NCBI GenBank assembly: GCA_026874595.1
Contig: CM049316.1
Coordinates: forward strand, 13,944,839 to 14,008,838
Length of the DNA stretch: 64,000 bases
Source of the DNA: Sipunculus nudus
Lineage: Eukaryota; Annelida; Sipuncula; Golfingiida; Sipunculidae
Direction: 5' to 3'
Shown: piece after piece, positions 20,163 through 33,230 of the stretch
Numbering within the stretch: position 1 is the first letter of the stretch
How the letters are laid out: each line of letters opens with the position of its first letter
Made by a program: the position numbers and the translations under genes
Notes under the pieces: generated by a model
Seen by the model: only the letters and a program-made list of their open reading frames with translations
The model's database searches: none
Told to the model about the DNA's origin: nothing

Positions 20163-22105
20163 AGATTATTTTAATCTTTATCAGGGAAAGATGGCCCTTT
20201 ATATTTGAAATTTATCTCATAAAGATAATTCCAAAAGGTCTTCATCTTTATCAAATAAAACTATAAATTTTGTAAGTCCCTAATTTTGCATGTCTCTATT
20301 TCTTGTGTGTTTTATAAATTTTTAAATCTAATCATTCCAGAGATATTCAAATATCTGTTTGACCGGAGTCCATTTTTTTACAGTATTTTCTATGATGTAT
20401 GTCCAGGCCTTGTCTCCAAGATCAATGACAATATTTTACATTCCAGTAAAATGCAAGTACTCTCATGACTACTTAAGAAAGCTTTTCAGTGCAGAAGCCC
20501 AAATCATATGAAACTGGCTCCTATCTTAATATCTTCAAAATGAAAAGTACAAAGTATTATTCCTATTTATCACCAACAGCGCCTTATGTATATCCTACAT
20601 TGAAGGTCACAACATTTTGCTTTGTACATGTATAATCATTTTTACTTCCATGGCAGAACTGTGGCTGCATATTGCTTATTTGTTATGTGGCAAAATAACA
20701 AAATTTTATACAGATAATTTTTGTTTTGTGACAGGGCCATGTGATTTAACAGACAGTTGTCTTAATAAGCTTCATAATATATACATGTATAAATATATAA
20801 AATTAATTATTTGAGAATTAATAAGAAATCCAGAATTAATGGTCGAACTGTCATATCATTACCTGCATAGAAATTCATGCAGATCTATAGCAGATCTCAA
20901 TAGCAACATTATCCTTTGTCTTTCTCATGCAATTGCATGTCTTGAAAAGTTTAATCTGTTCTCTGATATTTTCAATTTGTAAATTTCAGCTGTGAATGTA
21001 AAAAGTAAACCCCTAACTGTATACCTGTGTAGTCATGTTTCAATCAAACTATCAGAGAAGGTTAAAAAATTATTTTGAACTAAAAATCTGCAATCTTTGG
21101 AATGCAAGCCTCTGCCGTGTGGGGGGGGGGGTCCTAAATTGTGGGATGCTCCCCAACCCTGTGTTACTTATTTGGCCCAAATTCCAGATTCAAGTGACTG
21201 CATAAGTGACTCTACATTTGACATTCCTGAATTATTTATCATGTGCCAGATCCAAACCAAAATCTAATTTATTCTTCCCTGGAAATTTTGTAAGAACTCA
21301 TTTATGTTTACACAAGTTATGTTGTGAACAAATGCACAAATACACACACATACAGGGATGAACCAATACCATCATGGCAGAGGCAGTTACTTGGAAATAA
21401 ATCGTCATGTACAACTTAAATGTCACTTGGATTATGCCATGTTTGTCATCATTACAATAAATAAAAGTCAAGTTTTCTTGTACTTTTCATCTTTTTATAC
21501 GGGCAGTAAGTTGAAAAATTAAATAACACTTGGTGCTGAAGTGGTGGTATATCCATCAGTATGTTTATGCTAGTCACTTTGTTCTGAGAAAAAGAATAAA
21601 AAAGTAACTTTATTGTTGATAATTAATTACATCTGGATATATGGCTGAGTTAGTTTAATATATTGTTGAGTCTTAGCTTGATATATTACGAGTCTTAGCT
21701 TCAGGTGGCATTATATGAACAAATGTCATTAATAAACCCTAGTGGGCTTGAGAGAGAAACCAGTTTGGTTGTAGAGACAGAAATTTTTTATTCACATGGA
21801 ACAGAAAAATATATGTTACATCCTATGTACCTGTTATTTACATAAATATTATGTCTGTCATATGTCTACTTTTTATCAAGGACCGAGTAAGGTGTTGGGG
21901 AAAACTAGGAAATTAGGTGAATCTTTATTGATATTTAGTCATGGTTATGTGAGAAGAATGTTATATTTGGTATGTCAGCAATTGGATCATAATAGATTTA
22001 CTGTTAATTTTGAAGCAATTATGTATATATTAGGATGTATCTTTGAATTTAATAAAATATATTTTTACAAATATTTAGAGAGTATTATATTCTGCAGTAT
22101 ATTAT
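20163..22105. other. Intergenic stretch
   Basis: AT-rich sequence with a G-run near 21121-21131 and no supportable gene or element. Confidence 0.5.
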
Positions 22106-24732
22106 TAGCTCAGCTGACTATAAGTCATCTGAGCTATAGTCGTGGTCCATTGTCCATCGTCCGTCCGTCTGTCTGTCCGTCCGTCCGTCTATCCGTCTGG
22201 ATGTCCGTCCGTAAGACTGGCACCTTTCGACACCGTTCGACCTACGAATCTGAAATTCGGCATACAGTTAGATGTCCCCAAAATCTCCTACCAAGCCAAA
22301 AATTGGGTCAATATGACTTCGTTCCTTCGAGATATTAAGGAAAAACCTCAATTTTTTATTAGAAATCTATTTTCACACTTCAGGACTGCCTAATATCAGA
22401 ACCACTCATCTGGTTTTCTTCATTTTAACCATAAATCTTCCTCTATATGGTTCCTATGTACATCCCAGAAATTAAGTCAGTATTATATAATTTAAAAAAG
22501 TTATGGGCCCAAATATAATGGACTTTGTAAAAAAATGAGGAAAGATATTTTGTCACTTAAGACCAAAAGTGTTAAAGGTAGGAATTTTTTTTTCAGTAAT
22601 ACTACTTTAAATAATCAAAATTGAATTGTATACCAAAAATTAGATCAAAATCTGTTAAATTTTTTTAAATATTGGCAAAAATATAAAATTTGTACCTTAA
22701 ATTTTGCCCAAGTTTGACCATGGCACGTTTTTTTCCTGTAACTGCTGTGGATTTAATTTTCAAAGCATGTTTTTGTTACCATTTCAACTGTTAAAACAAA
22801 AAATTTGAAACCAGTTGATCAAAAACTGTAGATTTTATTCAAGTTTTAAAGCACCATGTCATATATTGTTTACACCAAGCTTGTGTTATGCAGTTTACTA
22901 GAGCTCAGCTCCCCAGCTTCAGCTCTAAGTTCCTTAAATTTTGCATACAGTTAGATGACCCCCAAAACCTCTACCATACTAAAAGTTGGGTCACTAGGAC
23001 TGCATTCCTTCGAGATATTAAGAAAAAACTTCATTTTTCCATTAAAACCCCATTGTTACACTTTAAGATTGCCTAATATCAAAACCACTGATCTGACTTG
23101 GATAATATATAATATACATATTTTTCTATACATTCGCTATGCATATGCCAGAAATGATGTCAGTATCGTGTAATTGTTTTAAGTTCTAGGCCCAACCATA
23201 ATGCACTTTGTAAAAAATCATGAAATATATTTACTCTCTTAACATGAAAATTGCTGAAGGTAGACATTTTTTGCCAGGGATATAACATTATTTAATCAAG
23301 ATTCAATTGTATTCCCAAAATTAGTTCTGAATTTTTCAAATTTTATAAGTTATTAGCATAAATATAAAATCAGTACCTTAAATTTTGCCCAACTTTGGCC
23401 ATGGCATGTTTTTTCCCTGTAAGCACTGTTGATTTAAATTTCATATCTTGCACTGGTAAGGATTTAAGCTTCTAAATTCTGAAGATATAAAAGGAATTGG
23501 TCAAAAACTAGCTTTTATGAAAGTTTTTATGAGACCATATCACACCTTGGCTGTACTGAAGCCCCTCTTTTATGTCCCCACATTGACCTTTCAGGCCAAT
23601 TATGCATGCTTGAAGCGAGGCACTCTGCAGCCAGCCAGCTCTTGGGTGGCTTCAACTGGATCTAACTGTCCAACCCCCTCCACTAGTATTTGTTTTGGCC
23701 ATAAACATAACAATAAACTTTTTTTTTAATTTTTGGTTTATGATAAGAACTTAAAAAAATAAATGGAAAAGGAATTTATAGTTAATGAGTTACAGGGGAT
23801 TACCTTGCAATTACTGATCATTTATGGATCTTCCATGGATGGCCAAAATTGTATTTCAAATAACACCATGCAGTCACCATTGGGTATTTTTCATTTCAAC
23901 CATAAAAATGAAAAATAAATAATTAAAATAAATTGTTGTTTACTATTAGGGATTATATGAAGCAAGATAATGATAGACAAGGATGCAGTTGATTATATTA
24001 AATTAATCTAAATTTCCATGTCTTTTCCAGGTCTTTAACTTGTTGGTTTATATTTATTACAAAATTAAAATAATAAATAAATATGTCAAAAATTTAAAAT
24101 ATAACTCAGACAAGTGTTTATTAAAGATTTTAATTTGTTTGACTTATAACTCATGGTTGTATCAGTTGTTACATGAGACTGGCTAAATAATCAAAATTTA
24201 TATTGCTGGTCCTTTATTTCAGTTCATAAAATTAAACATTCCCAACTCCAGTTTGCTCCTGGTATGATATATTGGGTGTTTTGATCCTTGGATTAATTTT
24301 AACACATGTATTAGTTTTATAGCTGAGAATACTTTTCTTTTTTTCCTGATACCATTTAAAAAAATATAAATATTCAAATTTTTCCTGTTAGTGCTGTGGA
24401 TATAATTTTCACAGCATGTACACATTAACATTTCATCTGTTAAAATCTGAAATTTGAAACCAATTGATCAAAAACTGTAGATTTTATTCAAGTTTCCAGG
24501 TATCATGTCTTCATTGTTTGCATCAGATCAGTATAAATGCAGTGTACTGGGCAGTTACATAACACCTTCAGGTCTGACCTACTGCCACTGTGAGTGTCTG
24601 GGTCAGGCTGGGTCAGGCAGTAATCACTAGAGAGCCTCTCTTTCTCTCTCTCTGGCAGTCTAGGTCTCTCTTTCTCTCTCTTTCTCTCCTCTGCTTTTTC
24701 TCTTTCTTTCTCCATCTTTCTTTCTCTCTTTT

Positions 24733-24780
<48 letters not shown>

Positions 24781-26152
24781 ATTGCCTCCCTTGCTCCCTC
24801 CATCCCATTCTGTTGACAGGTACTATAAACTAGATACATTAGCTATAAATGTTGATGCAATTTAGAAATGTGAATCAACTGAAATATTCACAATCACTTG
24901 TATGTTATACTGTAAATTTATAGTAACATTCGGAAACTTGGATTAAAATTATGTAATGAAAAAAAGGAATAAATGCAAATATTGTTAATTTTTTCTTGGC
25001 TCAGTAGAATGGGGAAAAAAATTATTTGCTTTGTTTCTCCATCTTTCTTTCTGTTTTAAATATTTAATGTTCATGAATAAACTTTTTTTTATAAGCACTG
25101 TTGAATTAAATTTCATATCCTGTATGTATATGCAAGGGTGTTGTAACTCTCACCATCCCCTTCTTCATCCCACTGAGGCTTTGCTCCTTGGCACTGTGAA
25201 CAATAGTTCTATGGCTATAGCATAAAATTTAATAATTAAAGAAAATATCTACAGAGAGATAGAGGCATTGTAACTCTGATCATAACACAACACCCCTCCC
25301 CCCCTCCCCCCTATCAAGTCATTGCACCTGTGGAATGAGGACGTTATGGCAACTGTATACATATCATAAAATTGATAAAAAAGGCTTACCAAATAAATTG
25401 GATCTCATCAGACAAATGTGTAAACTGTTGAACTGTCAACAGCTTATCAAAAAGGTAACCAATGGAAAGGCATGGTCAGGTCTCAAATATTATTTGCAAC
25501 ATTTTCTTCAATCATATAAACCAACCATGGCCCAGATTACCTCTTCCTCTCAAACATTATCTACATTTCATCATATTTTTAAGATTTTAACCTTCCAGGT
25601 GGTTCAGTACTGTTGACCATTTGTCCATAGGTACCTATGTATATGCCAGAAATTATGTCAATATTGTGTAATATGTAGACGTTAGGGGCATCAAAATAAT
25701 GTACCTTGTCAAGACCGATCTTGTCAAGATATTATGTCATACAGTCACAAATTCATAAATCCCCTCATCAGTATAGTTAATCATAACCTTTTATCTGTCG
25801 AATTGAACTCTTGCAGTTTTCCATACACTATAGATCCTTCAACAAATAGCTTTATCATCATTATACCACTGCTTAGCATACTGTCATTGCATTCATATTT
25901 GCTCAAATAAATTGCTTTTTTCGACCCCTCCCAAATAAATAAAAAATAAACCAATATATTTTACTCCATATTAATCCATCAGTCAGGTTATTTCATATAT
26001 CATTTACTCACATATTACATTATATTCCTTTATAAAACCCAACATGACCATGATATTCTAAGCTTTATCTACTCAATATAGTATCACAATGGTGATACAT
26101 TTATAGTTCAATCAGGATCAGCTGGGTGCCGTGACCCATGGGTCCCTTGTTA
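22106..26152 (+). mobile_element. Helentron/pearl-like element, AGCTCAGC type, long copy
   Basis: It opens with TAGCTCAGCTGACT, which folds into a hairpin (AGCTCAG...CTGAGCT, about 22107-22135, with an inner TGACT-ATA-AGTCA). A GTCC/GTCCGTCC-rich stretch follows. It closes with ATCAGCTGGGTGC (complementary to the left arm), a palindrome GACCCATGGGTC (26133-26144) and CCCTTGTTA. The same ends occur at 27271-28902 and 54078-55292. Body blocks such as CAGTTAGATG..CCCCAAAA recur internally (22262 and 22948) and in the other copies. At about 4 kb it may be a fusion of two copies. Confidence 0.6.
24636..24779 (+). repeat. (CT)n/(TTTC)n microsatellite
   Basis: A pyrimidine-only tract ending in about 25 CT units. 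The other copy of this Helentron-like family has a C-run at the corresponding place (28147-28163). Confidence 0.9.
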
Positions 26153-27270
26153 TATATCTTTGGCATGCATGTATCCCTTGAAACTTTGCCATCATGTGTG
26201 TATGTTGATGTCTGTATTTTGTAACGGTTGGCAGAAAGAGATCTTTATAGGAGCATTTACCACTTAACTACAGATCAATTACTTTAACACTCCTGGATTT
26301 TCACTGCTCTTATTTTGATTAATAAGAGTGAGAGACTTCTTCAACACTTTAGAATTTTCATTATTCTTATTTTGTATTTGGTATAGGAACAACATATTGA
26401 TTAGGTACCAGTATATCAGTTGCCACCAGGTGCGCTGCAAGCATTTAGTACCTCTTCTGAGGGCATTTCCTGTGACCAAGCCTACACAGGGTGACTGGAC
26501 TAGCATATACTCTGTTTTATTCAATCTTTGCAATTGGCAGGATTCCATACCACATGACTGAATTGACCAATGGGCATGAGATTTGATTGATCAGAGGTTT
26601 CATTCAAAAACTACGCTAATCCTGAATCAAAAAACATTATGTTAATGTAATTTTTATCTTTAATTAATCTTTAATTGATCAGAGATTTCATTAAAAAACT
26701 ATGCTATTCCTGATACAAAAAAACATTATGTTAATGTAATTTTTATCTTTATTTGACAGTTCTGGAAAATTGACTGATAATTTGATTGATATTGCAATTG
26801 AATGAATTGAATGATATACCTAATAATAATTATAATAATAATTACTAGGGCGCCCATGTCACATTGTGATGGAGGCGGGAGAGGGGATGTTAATAACAAT
26901 AGACGCCATCTGGTGGGGGACGAGGGTATCGGAATTTTCCAAACATGTAATCAAGTTTACGTTCCTTCCTTGATCTGTTGTGTTCAGACATGGATGTATT
27001 TCATAAGTCACGGTGATAATTTGACCTGAATGTGACAGGCAGGAAGGAGGATGAGGTGCATCGCCATCTGGAAGTCCCTTAGAGAACTAGTATTCACCAT
27101 AGGCGCTGAAGCTAATAACGAGTATCCGACCAACAGTCTCATAGTTTATAAGCTCTCATATATTAATGCAAAAGCGGGGTTGTTAACTGCGGTGAAATCA
27201 CTCACAGCTACATATACTGATAGCACAATATTTATCTTTACAATATTTTTACAATATTTTATTTTATTTT
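26153..27270. other. Spacer between two Helentron-like elements
   Basis: No gene is supported. It holds a two-copy 88-bp direct repeat (26587-26760), an AAT-rich patch (26818-26846) and a GC-richer segment (26848-27170) with no convincing coding signature. Confidence 0.45.
26587..26760 (+). repeat. 88-bp direct repeat, two copies
   Basis: TTGATCAGAGRTTTCATT starts at 26587 and 26675, and both copies continue to CATTATGTTAATGTAATT with a few differences. Confidence 0.8.
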
Positions 27271-28902
27271 TAGCTCAGCTGACTATAATTAAGTCATCTA
27301 TAGTGGTGGTCCATTGTCCGTCGTCCGGCCGTCCGACCGTTAACAGTGCACGTCTTGAAACCGTTGGACCTACGAATCCAAATTTTGCATACAGTTAGAT
27401 GTCCCCAAAATCCCCTACCATACTGAAAATCGGGTCACTAAGACTTCGTTCCTTTGAGATATTAAGGAAAAACCTCCGTTTTACATTGGACACCCATTTT
27501 TACAGTTCAAAACTGCCTTATCTCAAAACCACTGATCTGAATTTGATCTTAGTAAATATTCATATTCTTCCATACATTTCCTGTGCTCATTCCAAAAATT
27601 AGGTCAGTATTGAATAATTCGTTGAAGTTATGGGCCTAAACATAATGCACCTTGTAAAAAATCAGGAAATATATTTACTCATTTAACATAAGAATTGCTG
27701 ATGCTAGAGACTTTTTTCAGGGATATAACTTCACTTAAGCAAGATTCAACTGTATACCGAAACATAGATCTGAATTTTGCAATTTTTTAAGTTATTAGCA
27801 TAAATATAAAATCAGTACCTTAAATTTTGCCCAACTTTGGCCATGGCAGGTTTTTTTCCCTGTAAGTACTGTGGATTTAATGTTCACAGCATTTACATAT
27901 AAGAATTTAATCTGTTAAAATCTGAAATTTGAAAATAAAAGCTGCAAAATAAGGCCAGTTATTGATTTTTTTTAGAGCTTGTATTCCCTTACATTGTTAA
28001 GCTGTCCACTTTGGTCACTGTAGGTCATTCAGTGCAGCTCTCTGTGCTCCCCAGGCTGTTATGTAATCCAATCACTCGGGCAAGCCTTCTCTCTTGTTGA
28101 GCTTGATCAGGCTGTCTGCAGTTAATACCACAGGGAACCTTTCTCTCTCCCCCCCCCCCCCCCATCATTCTGTTGACAGACCTGTACTATAAACAAGATG
28201 AATCTTATAATTTCACATTTTTTTCAGTATCGAACAGTAACAACAGAGACCCTTCCCTCCACCCACCCCGTCAATACACAGGACTATTAAACAAGACGAA
28301 TCTTATAATTTAATGTTAAATAAATCCTTTTTTTGAGACTTGGACAGTTTTGATTATTATTAAAGAAAAAAAATGTTCAGGAATTTAATTCCTAATATTT
28401 AAATGTGATAAAATATTAGAATCTAATGTAAGTGCTAACTGACAAGATTTAAGAAGATATAAATACTTTATAGCATTTCATTCATATCTCTTAAAGTTGG
28501 TCGTGCCTAGGTGTGAATAACACTGTTAAACAGAATTATTGGTCAAACTTTGTGGGATTAATTTTTAACTCATATGGCCATATATTTATCTTTTGAAAAC
28601 TTAATTACCTTCACACATTATTTGTTTTTGAAATGTAACTTTTATATAACACTTACCGTAGGCCCATTTTTTCCCTTGTTGCATCACTAAATGGTTTCAG
28701 GCCAAAGGTTTCATTTATTACACAGTGCATATGCTTTATCTCATGTCTATTATTCTATAATTTACAGTTTCATTTTAGCAGGGCCATTTTCTCTTAGCTT
28801 TTTAAATGGTTATATACATGAAAAACCAAAAGTAATAATAATATTTTACAGTTATATTTTCCAAATTTCAGCAGAGCGACGTCACCCATGGGTCCCTTGT
28901 TA
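27271..28902 (+). mobile_element. Helentron/pearl-like element, AGCTCAGC type, second copy
   Basis: Same start as at 22106 (TAGCTCAGCTGACTATAA, right arm partly lost) and the same end (TTCAGCAGAGCGACGTCACC, then CCATGGG and CCCTTGTTA). The body shares the CAGTTAGATGTCCCCAAAAT and TGTGGATTTAATGTTCACAG blocks and carries a C-run at 28147-28163. Confidence 0.65.
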
Positions 28903-28908
28903 CAATAT

Positions 28909-29575
28909 TAATGCCCCCGCCACAAAGTGGCCGGGTTTGTGGCCGGGGCATATAGTTTTACCCATGTCCGTCATTTCGTCATTCCTCAATCAAACAGTTG
29001 TACGGACTTTTTTTCGCAATGCCTGCAGATAGCGGCCTGATTTTTAGTGTGTTGGCATACAGTGACCAGTTACAGATCGAATTCGTGTTTCGTCCCGGTT
29101 GATCTACTTTTGACCGTATGACGGCTCCTGAACATAGAAAATTTCATGAGAAATAGACTTCTTCATGACAAATGCACATGTAGGGCCTATATTTCCCAAT
29201 GCTTGCAGATATTGGCCTAATTTTTGGTGTGTGGACGCATAATGGCCACTTACAGATCGACTTTGCGTTTTGTCCCTGTTGACCAACTGTTGACCGTATG
29301 ATGGGTCCTGAACTTAGAAAATTTCATGAAAAATAGAAATTTTCGTGAGAAATACACATGTACGGCATTTTTCCTAAATGCTTACAGATATTTGCCTAAT
29401 TGTTGGTGAGTTGGCGCATAATGTCCACTTACAGCTCGAGTTCGCGTTTTCCCAGTTGACCTACTTTTAACCGTATGACGGCTCCTGAACATAGAAAACT
29501 TTACAAACGTTAACAAATACATGTATTTCTTATATGCTCAAGGCGGGGGCATTCATATCGTTCCGACACATCTAG
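28909..29575 (+). mobile_element. Helentron/pearl-like element, ATGCCCCCGCC type
   Basis: The left end is a long hairpin: ATGCCCCCGCCAC pairs with GTGGCCGGGGCAT. The arm recurs near the right end as GGCGGGGGCATT (29542), and the element ends CTAG at 29572-29575 followed by T. The core holds about 2.8 tandem copies of a unit of about 179 bp, marked by GCAGATAN(T/G)GGCCT at about 29024, 29204 and 29382. It starts 6 bp after the preceding element. Confidence 0.7.
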
Positions 29576-30099
29576 TTTTTTATAGATATTCCATCTTTCT
29601 TACACTTCTTCTGACATGCACGCTATTTAAATTCTAGCATTTGAAAAATGTTAGTTAATGTTTGAAATCGAGATCCTTAACATACACTTGAAATTCCTTG
29701 GTGATAAGATTATTTTCTTAAGTACTTGTGTATAGCCATAAAAAAGTCAGCATAGAGATAAAGTAAGATAAGGCCACACATCCAAAAAATATATTTAAAA
29801 TTGTTTCACGGATTCAAGGACGAAACTATGAAGCAAGCGGGTGATTGTTTCTTTTAAATTAGAGGTCGAAACGAAAGGAAGGGACACACAACAATGTGCA
29901 ATGTTTCTTGAAATGGGACATATTAAAGAAGCATTCTCTTGTTGCATAAAAATCAGCTGTACCAATCACGTGCATGTTTTTTTTTATTTTATTTAGTTCA
30001 TATCCTATAGTAAACCTTGTACCTGAAATTTTAGTAATGAAAGTTCACCCTGAACGCTATTTTCGTAACCTGGTGTGGCAACAGGATAATTGGCTTTGG

Positions 30100-30107
30100 T
30101 ATAAAAG
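30100..30107 (+). promoter_or_regulatory. Possible orphan TATA box
   Basis: GGTATAAAAGG sits in a locally GC-richer segment (30060-30290). No ORF or exon follows that I can support, so this may be chance. Confidence 0.2.
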
Positions 30108-30430
30108 GTCGTCATTTTCAACGGTTTTTACGTCGTTTTCAAGTGCGTTTGTATGAGCCATGACGTAGCTGACCCCGAGGTGCTGCTGTGTGTGTAAACA
30201 ACAGATAACTTGCGCCCGACGCACGGACATACTATACCCGTGCATTATTTGGTCCGTTGAGCACCTTAGGCCCAAAGAGGTTGGGTGGAGGGATTACTAG
30301 TATTTCCTTAATTTCAAGCGTTTCGTGACAGCTTGGTATGTGAGTAAATCTTTACCCAACTAGATTTATCTTCTTTAACTACAAAGAATGTTATTCATTT
30401 TTTTCTGATGCCTTTATATATATATATATA

Positions 30431-30745
30431 GTTAAATATTGTAAATTTCTAGGAAATGATTAAACGCAGCAATTATCAACGTGAACATGGACAATTTAGT
30501 GCTCTTTGAAAAAAATTCTGTAAACTAATGAATGCAAGTGTCCGCGCCATGTTTGTATATTTATTTATATATAAATTTTATATATAAATTTATATATATA
30601 TATTTATATATATATATATAGTTAAATATTGTAAATTTCTAGGAAATGATTAAACGCAGCAATTATCAACGTGAACATGGACAATTTAGTGCTCTTTGAA
30701 AAAAATTCTGTAAACTAATGAATGCAAGTGTCCGCGCCATGTTTG
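30431..30745 (+). repeat. Perfect 125-bp direct duplication
   Basis: 30431-30555 and 30621-30745 read identically (start GTTAAATATTGTAAATTTCT, end GCCATGTTTG). The offset is 190 bp. The 65 bp between them consist of A and T in inverted TATATAAATT/AATTTATATA patterns. Confidence 0.95.
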
Positions 30746-30983
30746 CATTCATTTACTGGTATTCGACTTATTATTCCTAGGTTCATTCGTGCATAAGTAA
30801 CTCTACATTTGTGTTTATTCCTGGATGACGCTCCTGAATCTTGATCAGATGCCGGATAAACACCAAAATCAAATCGATTCTTTATTAGACCATTCCCGAA
30901 ATGCCCTGAGAGTTTTATGAGTTTTTATGATTGTAAGAGTTATGACGTGACCAAGCACACAAATACAGACAAACAGGGATGAA

Positions 30984-30986
<3 letters not shown>

Positions 30987-31055
<69 letters not shown>
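30987..31055. repeat. (AT)n microsatellite
   Basis: About 34 dinucleotides. It ends at the TA target site of the Tigger-type element. Confidence 0.95.
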
Positions 31056-31058
<3 letters not shown>

Positions 31059-31375
31059 TGGAACCTCACAATTACGACCACCTTGGGGACTGACCAAAGT
31101 GGTCGTAATTTGGGGGTGGTCGTATTTGTGAAACTTTTTTTTTTTTTTTTTTTTTTTTTATTGAAAATAAGTCACAAAAGATATACATATAACAGACTTA
31201 ACAAATGAAGCATGACATAAATCATACAAAACATGACATGAGTACAGCATACAAGAACATGCATGACAAACAAAACACAAAACCTTATTACATAACTATT
31301 TCTCGAGTTATTATAACTGTCATAATACATGGTCTTTTCATTTAATTAACCTTCCCTTTTTTTTTTTTTTTTTTT

Positions 31376-31924
31376 TTAAGTCTGAATGTAACAGAGCAGA
31401 TTTGACCATTTCTTATAATGCTGAGGAAGCTTTCCTCTCTTTGTTGCTATAATTTTTTCTATTGTCCAGACTTTATTAATGAATGACATGAAGCCTTGGA
31501 ATGTTGGTTTCTTTTTATAACATCTACTATTATATATGTATTTTTTAGTAACTAAAGAAAGCACATTCATCCAAACATGTTCACTATTGCTAAGTAGTAC
31601 ATTGCTATCTGTCAGTTTCAATGTTAATTCCCGAGAGGATTGCTCTTTAAAAAATCTTTGAATGTCCGACCATAAACTAATGGTGAATGGGCATTCCCAA
31701 AAAATGTGCATCAATGATTCATCTGTTTCTTTACAAAAAGTGCATTTATTTGTATCAATTATATTTATTTTGTAGAGAAAAGGGTTTAAAGTAAGCCTTC
31801 TATGGAGAATATAATACTGAAACATGCGGAGTTTTGAAGATATAGTTGTTACGTAAATCTTAGAGAACCCCTTATAAACATCTTCATCTGAAACATTTAA
31901 ATCATTTTTCCATTTTGTTATCAC
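31376..31924 (-). pseudogene. LINE ORF2, C-terminal zinc-finger (zf-RVT) region
   Basis: The C-terminal end of the LINE protein has a zf-RVT-like motif (CTFCKETDESLMHIFWEC). The frame is open upstream to about 32070. The stop at 31376 is followed by a 3' UTR of about 215 bp and the A-tail. Confidence 0.8.
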
Positions 31925-32048
31925 TTTATATGGTGCTACTTTTAGCTTATCGACAAATTTATTGTATATATGGATAGTACCTTTATTATTGTCTAGAAAC
32001 GCTTTTATATTACTATTTAATTCTGTAGGTGTTATTATGTCTTTATAT

Positions 32049-33230
32049 CTAGTTATGTAGAATTTCCTTCCAAGTCTGTGGTATAGCTTTTAGTAAACTG
32101 GCATAGTTAAGAAAGTCAATATTACATTTATATTTCTTACGTAATTCTTGATAGCTTATGAAAAAAGCTTTCATTTTTGTATGTTTTACCAAATTTTTTA
32201 TATATACAACACCAGTGTAATAAAGTTTTTTGAAAAATAAAACTTTGTTGTGTATTTTTATGTGGGAATTAAACCAAATACATTGGGACATGATATCTTC
32301 ATATGTACAAGGATTATGATAATTGTAGTTACACCAGTGATACATTATTTCTTCCCAAAAGGGAGCTTTGGAAGTCATGATTTCTTTTACATCTTCAGGG
32401 GCTAAATTACATGAGAACGAGGTTTCTCTGAGTTTGAAAAGTCCTAAAACTAACTTTCTCCATGCATCGTGAGGGTTTTTATTTAATAATCGTTTGATCC
32501 AAGTCAATTTTAATGCTGCATTTTTTGATGAAATGTGGAACATGTTTAGTCCCCCCTTCTCCACTGTAGCAATTAATATCTGTCTTTTTATTAAATCTGA
32601 ATGTTTTCCCCATATGAATTTATATATACGTGTTTCGATCTGTTTCATAAAAGCTTTACATGGAGTTGGGAGGATTGATAAATGGTATATTAATTGAGAG
32701 AGTACACAGCTTTTCAATAAAGTTATTTTACCAATTGGTGAAAGCTTTCTTGCATTCCATATAGATAAAATGTTGTTTATTTTATTATTAACTGATTTGA
32801 AGTTTTCATTTACAGTGTTTTCCAAAGATGGAAAAACTTTGACTCCTAGGATTGTTACACCATCTTCAGAATATAACATGCCTAAATCTTTAATTTTATT
32901 TTTATCCACATGGTTACCCTTTCTTAATGGCATTATAACTGTCTTGTCTTCATTAATCTTAAGACCTGAAATATGTATGAATTCATTGAATAATTTTAAT
33001 GTTTCTTCTATACTTTTATAATCATTTATAAACAATGTTGTGTCATCTGCGTATTGTATTATTTTACTCTCTACATCATCAATAATTATACCTTTTATGC
33101 CTTCTTCAGATCTAATTGCAATCGCTAGTAATTCAATTCCTAAAACAAACAAGTATGGAGATAATGGGCATCCTTGCCGGACACCTCTTGTAACAGGAAA
33201 AAAGGGTGAAGACCATCCATTGTTTGTCAC
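32049..33230 (-). pseudogene. LINE ORF2, second half of RT
   Basis: It continues RT in a shifted frame: GVRQGCPLSPYLFVLGIEL, then the catalytic YADDTTLF, then SGLKINEDKT, thumb and connection sequence (WIKRLLNKNPHDAWRKL). It stops at 32049 because of a second one-base shift near 32060-32075; the alternative frame stays open into the next fragment. Confidence 0.85.

Larger units (their letters stand above)
29576..30985. other. Intergenic stretch with a local duplication
   Basis: No gene is supported. It contains an isolated TATA-box-like sequence (30100-30107), the 125-bp duplication (30431-30745) and AT-rich filler. Confidence 0.45.

Noticed and set aside
24503-24808. Arg/Glu-rich ORF
   Set aside because: It is the complement of the CT microsatellite inside a Helentron-like element.
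30869-31097. Tyrosine-isoleucine repeat ORFs (also 37581-37924 and 48192-48645)
   Set aside because: They are (AT)n microsatellites read as codons.
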